Shown piece after piece: positions 14,897 through 16,789 of a DNA stretch of 16,789 nucleotides; within the stretch, counting starts at the first letter, position 1; the number at the start of each line of letters is the position of its first letter. Under the pieces are notes generated by a model that saw only the letters and a program-made list of their open reading frames with translations, had not been told where the DNA came from and did not search any database. The stretch covers positions 1 to 16,789 of the forward strand of contig JBFJWR010000022.1 in the NCBI GenBank assembly GCA_041623535.1. The letters are read 5' to 3'. Position numbers and translations under genes: made by a program. Origin of the DNA: JBFJWR01 sp041623535. Its GTDB lineage: Bacteria; Pseudomonadota; Gammaproteobacteria; Pseudomonadales; JBFGWM01.

Positions 14897-15127
14897 ATGC
14901 TGGTTTTATATACAACGGCCGGATGTCACCTCTGCGAAGCTGCAGAGCAACTGCTGAATCAGGCCGCTGCCGAATGGCAGGCGGTGGACATCGCTGAAGA
15001 TGCAAAATTGATTGATATCTACGGGATACGGATTCCGGTCATCGTGCGCCCGGATGGCGGAGAACTGGGCTGGCCCTTCGACATGGTCACGCTGCAGCGC
15101 TTTCTCGCCGGGCCGACGGCTGACTGA
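14897..15127 (+). CDS. Glutaredoxin-like thioredoxin-fold protein, 76 aa
   Basis: This is a compact thioredoxin-fold protein of the short glutaredoxin-family type (DUF836-like). Residues 1-20 give the beta-strand and helix with redox motif Cys10-His-Leu-Cys13 (TTAGCHLCEAAEQLL), and YGIRIPVIV supplies the conserved cis-proline, Pro47. The C-terminal FDMVTLQRFLAG helix ends the fold. There is no signal peptide, so it acts in the cytoplasm as a thiol-disulfide reductant or glutathione-linked carrier; the partner is unknown. The ATG at 14897 lies one base after the stop of the large membrane gene (14893-14895), with AGG at 14886-14888 inside that gene's end, so translation is almost certainly coupled. 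An alternative upstream start would overlap the large gene by about 75 bases and adds nothing family-like. Confidence 0.88.
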   Translation: MLVLYTTAGCHLCEAAEQLLNQAAAEWQAVDIAEDAKLIDIYGIRIPVIVRPDGGELGWPFDMVTLQRFLAGPTAD

Positions 15128-15168
15128 AGCGGCCCGCGTCGGGGTCGCCTTGGTTCTATACTGAATTG

Positions 15169-15483
15169 ATGAAATGGTATTGCGTATTTCTGGATGAACA
15201 CCGTCTCGCCCGCCGCGAACAGGATTGCCTGGTCCGGCAGTTCCAGGCGTTGTACGAACGGGTCGGCAACGAGGACATGGCCCTGTTCAGTGCATCACAC
15301 CCCGGCCATGGAATGGATCTCTACTTCAGCCCCGAGAGTGTGCAGGTCGCGCGCGGGCTGATCGACTTTTACGGCGGCCAGCCATCTCCACCGCCGCCGC
15401 TCAGCAAGGTGCATACCCTGGTAGGGCACCAGGGCGCGCGGGAACGACTCCTCGGCGAGCAGGCCCAACAGGGGGCGCAATGA
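15169..15483 (+). CDS. Uncharacterised small protein, 104 aa
   Basis: I do not recognise a family. The protein is soluble: it begins MKWYCVFLDEHRLARREQDCL, has a central helical stretch (VRQFQALYERVGNEDMALFSA), then a histidine-rich SHPGHGMDLYFSPESVQVA segment, a proline run (PSPPPPLSKVH) and a polar tail ending HQGARERLLGEQAQQGAQ. Two cysteines (Cys5 and Cys20) and several histidines are present but do not form a known metal motif. No Shine-Dalgarno sequence precedes ATG 15169 (or the adjacent TTG 15166). A TATACT at 15157-15162 lies just before the start, so a very short or absent leader is possible. It sits 41 bases after the glutaredoxin-like gene and 16 bases before the STAS-like gene, so it may belong to the same unit. 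Confidence 0.72.
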   Translation: MKWYCVFLDEHRLARREQDCLVRQFQALYERVGNEDMALFSASHPGHGMDLYFSPESVQVARGLIDFYGGQPSPPPPLSKVHTLVGHQGARERLLGEQAQQGAQ

Positions 15484-15499
15484 TCGAAGGCTTGCCTGT

Positions 15500-15853
15500 A
15501 TGTCCCTGACCGTGGAACTGGATTCGGGCGCACGGGTCATTCGAGCGGTCGCGACTGGGACGGTTCGCCTGTCGGACATGATTCCGGCACTGGCGCAGGT
15601 GCTCGATCACCTCGCGCAATCCGCGGTGCGCGAGTTGCTGGTGGACGCCCGGGAACTTCAGCACGCGCCGGTTTTCGACCTGGTGCAGATCATGCGGGAA
15701 ATACCGCATTCCCTGCGCATCGCTGCCATTATTTCCGACCAGTCGCAGACTGACATCCTGTTTGCCAAGAGTGAGGGCGAGAAGCGCAATCTTTCTTTCG
15801 AGGTGTTCCGCGACGAACCATCCGCGCTGGACTGGTTACGCCTTCCGGCCTGA
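15500..15853 (+). CDS. SpoIIAA/STAS-like domain protein, 117 aa
   Basis: The protein fills a single alpha/beta domain of the SpoIIAA-like (STAS/SEC14-type) family: the strand pair LTVELDSGARVIRAVATGTV, a helix (SDMIPALAQVLDHLAQ), a central strand with an acidic end (VRELLVDARELQ), a helix (FDLVQIMREIP), a strand (LRIAAIISD) and the terminal FEVFRDEPSALDWLRL, which matches the family ending in which a helix carries A-x-x-W-L. The phosphorylatable serine of true anti-sigma antagonists is not obvious, so a SpoIIAA-type switch is not supported. The role is unknown; the family is common in proteobacteria. The ATG at 15500 follows GAAGG (15486-15490) by nine bases, and the previous gene ends 16 bases upstream, so the two are probably cotranscribed. 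Confidence 0.7.
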   Translation: MSLTVELDSGARVIRAVATGTVRLSDMIPALAQVLDHLAQSAVRELLVDARELQHAPVFDLVQIMREIPHSLRIAAIISDQSQTDILFAKSEGEKRNLSFEVFRDEPSALDWLRLPA

Positions 15854-15881
15854 AAAATCGGCTTAAGCAGTTACTGCAGTA

Positions 15882-15904
15882 CCGGTGGCTTGTTTCGCTA
15901 CCGG
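15882..15904 (+). terminator. Hairpin after the STAS-like gene, possible terminator
   Basis: CCGGTGGC (15882-15889) pairs with GCTACCGG (15897-15904) over eight positions with one G-U pair, loop TTGTTTC. No T-run follows, so termination would be weak or rho-assisted. It separates the small-gene cluster from the FAD oxidase. Confidence 0.4.
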
Positions 15905-15953
15905 GGTCTGCCTATGCTCATGGATCAATTACACAGTAAGGCGGGGCGCTGAA

Positions 15954-16789
15954 ATGCGACGATGGAACGGATGGGGCGACGAGGACAACAATTATCCACT
16001 GCCGGATGGTGGCCTGGACTTCTTGCGCGAACGGATCGGCCCCCCGCAGCGACTGCCGGATGCTTCACTGGCGGACGTGGTGGCCCTGGTGCCTCCCAGC
16101 CGGCTGCCGGAGCATCCACTGATTCAGACGGATGCCGAGATTCGCGTTCGCCATGCGCGCGGCCAGTCGCTTCCAGACATGCTGGACACCCGTTCCGGCA
16201 AGGTAGATACCTTTCCGGATGGCGTGGCACTTCCGGAAAGCAGCGAGGAAGTGGCGGAACTGATTCGCTTCGCCACCAAGGAAAAGTTTCACGTCATTCC
16301 GTACGGCGGCGGCACCAGCGTCGTTGGTCATATCAATCCCGAAGCCGGGGATACACCGGTACTGACCATCGCGCTGACACGCATGAATCGCATGATCGAC
16401 CTGGACACCGAAAGCCAGATTGCGACATTCGGCGCCGGCATTGCCGGGCCGGAACTGGAAGCACTGTTGCGTGGGCGCGATTACACGCTCGGACATTTCC
16501 CGCAATCTTTTGAACTGTCGACCGTCGGCGGCTGGGTGGCCAGCCGTTCCAGTGGTCAGCAGTCGCTGCGTTACGGGCGTATCGAGCAGGTATTTGCCGG
16601 CGGCCGGGTGGAAACACCGGTCGGCACCATGGAGATTCCGACGTTTCCGGCATCCAGCGCCGGCACCGACCTGCGCGAGTTGTTCATGGGCTCGGAAGGG
16701 CGCATGGGCATCATCACGGAGTGCAAGGTGCGTGTGACGCCCTTGCCGGCGCGGGAATCATTCCACGTTGCCTTCCTGCCGGACTGGAC
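15954..16789 (+). CDS. FAD-binding oxidase resembling alkyl-DHAP synthase (3'-truncated)
   Basis: The first 278 residues of a cytoplasmic FAD-linked oxidase of the vanillyl-alcohol-oxidase superfamily are visible; the frame runs off the right edge. The opening RRWNGWGDE and DFLRERIG, then RHARGQSLPDMLDTRSG and FPDGVALPES, match alkylglycerone-phosphate synthase (AGPS) and its bacterial relatives. FAD contacts are PYGGGTSVVG (116-125), the GHFPQS loop (180-185), STVGGWVASRSSG (189-201), YGRIE (207-211) and GSEGRMGIITE (246-256). AGPS swaps the acyl chain of acyl-DHAP for a fatty alcohol, the committed step of ether-lipid synthesis. Its catalytic tyrosine and histidine lie in the missing C-terminal half, so a plain FAD oxidase acting on a 2-hydroxy acid or a lipid cannot be excluded. 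The ATG at 15954 follows AAGG (15938-15941). Confidence 0.83.
   Translation, partial: MRRWNGWGDEDNNYPLPDGGLDFLRERIGPPQRLPDASLADVVALVPPSRLPEHPLIQTDAEIRVRHARGQSLPDMLDTRSGKVDTFPDGVALPESSEEVAELIRFATKEKFHVIPYGGGTSVVGHINPEAGDTPVLTIALTRMNRMIDLDTESQIATFGAGIAGPELEALLRGRDYTLGHFPQSFELSTVGGWVASRSSGQQSLRYGRIEQVFAGGRVETPVGTMEIPTFPASSAGTDLRELFMGSEGRMGIITECKVRVTPLPARESFHVAFLPDW

Noticed and set aside
1..16789. CRISPR array, phage, transposon or toxin-antitoxin system
   Set aside because: No repeated 20-40-base units, integrase, transposase or paired small toxin/antitoxin genes are visible.

Overview
The window is G+C-rich, densely packed bacterial chromosome. A proteobacterial origin, most likely a gammaproteobacterium, is suggested by the FadB-type trifunctional enzyme (715 aa) followed by FadA (395 aa), the alpha-subunit electron transfer flavoprotein, a lipobox-bearing LEA-type lipoprotein and UspA-, MerR- and glutaredoxin-like proteins. 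The genus cannot be read from this piece. I see no tRNA, rRNA, CRISPR array, insertion sequence or phage gene.

Left part (1-3.7 kb): the 3' end of etfA is closed by a strong hairpin. Then come a LEA2-type lipoprotein, a cysteine-rich protein of unknown function whose stop codon overlaps the stop of a convergent universal stress protein, a small membrane-anchored protein divergent from that usp gene, and a tiny lipoprotein. The lipoprotein has a strikingly AT-rich promoter carrying a perfect 11-bp inverted repeat. A textbook rho-independent terminator ends this block.

Middle (3.7-10 kb): fadB-fadA, the core of aerobic fatty-acid beta-oxidation, is followed closely by a short-chain dehydrogenase. 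A MerR-type regulator and a predicted di-iron, ferritin-like metal-dependent hydrolase are transcribed divergently around a short palindrome, the likely operator. With etfA, which takes electrons from acyl-CoA dehydrogenases, and an alkyl-DHAP-synthase-like FAD oxidase at the right end, the neighbourhood leans towards lipid metabolism.

Right part (10-16.8 kb): remnants of a frameshifted hybrid sensor kinase precede a 1400-residue secreted/membrane protein. This protein is built from two tandem copies of one module (signal-peptide-like segment, cysteine pair, long beta-rich region, membrane bundle), the most unusual object in the window. One base after its stop begins a 76-aa glutaredoxin-like gene. 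A 105-aa unknown protein, a SpoIIAA/STAS-like protein and the truncated FAD oxidase complete the window.
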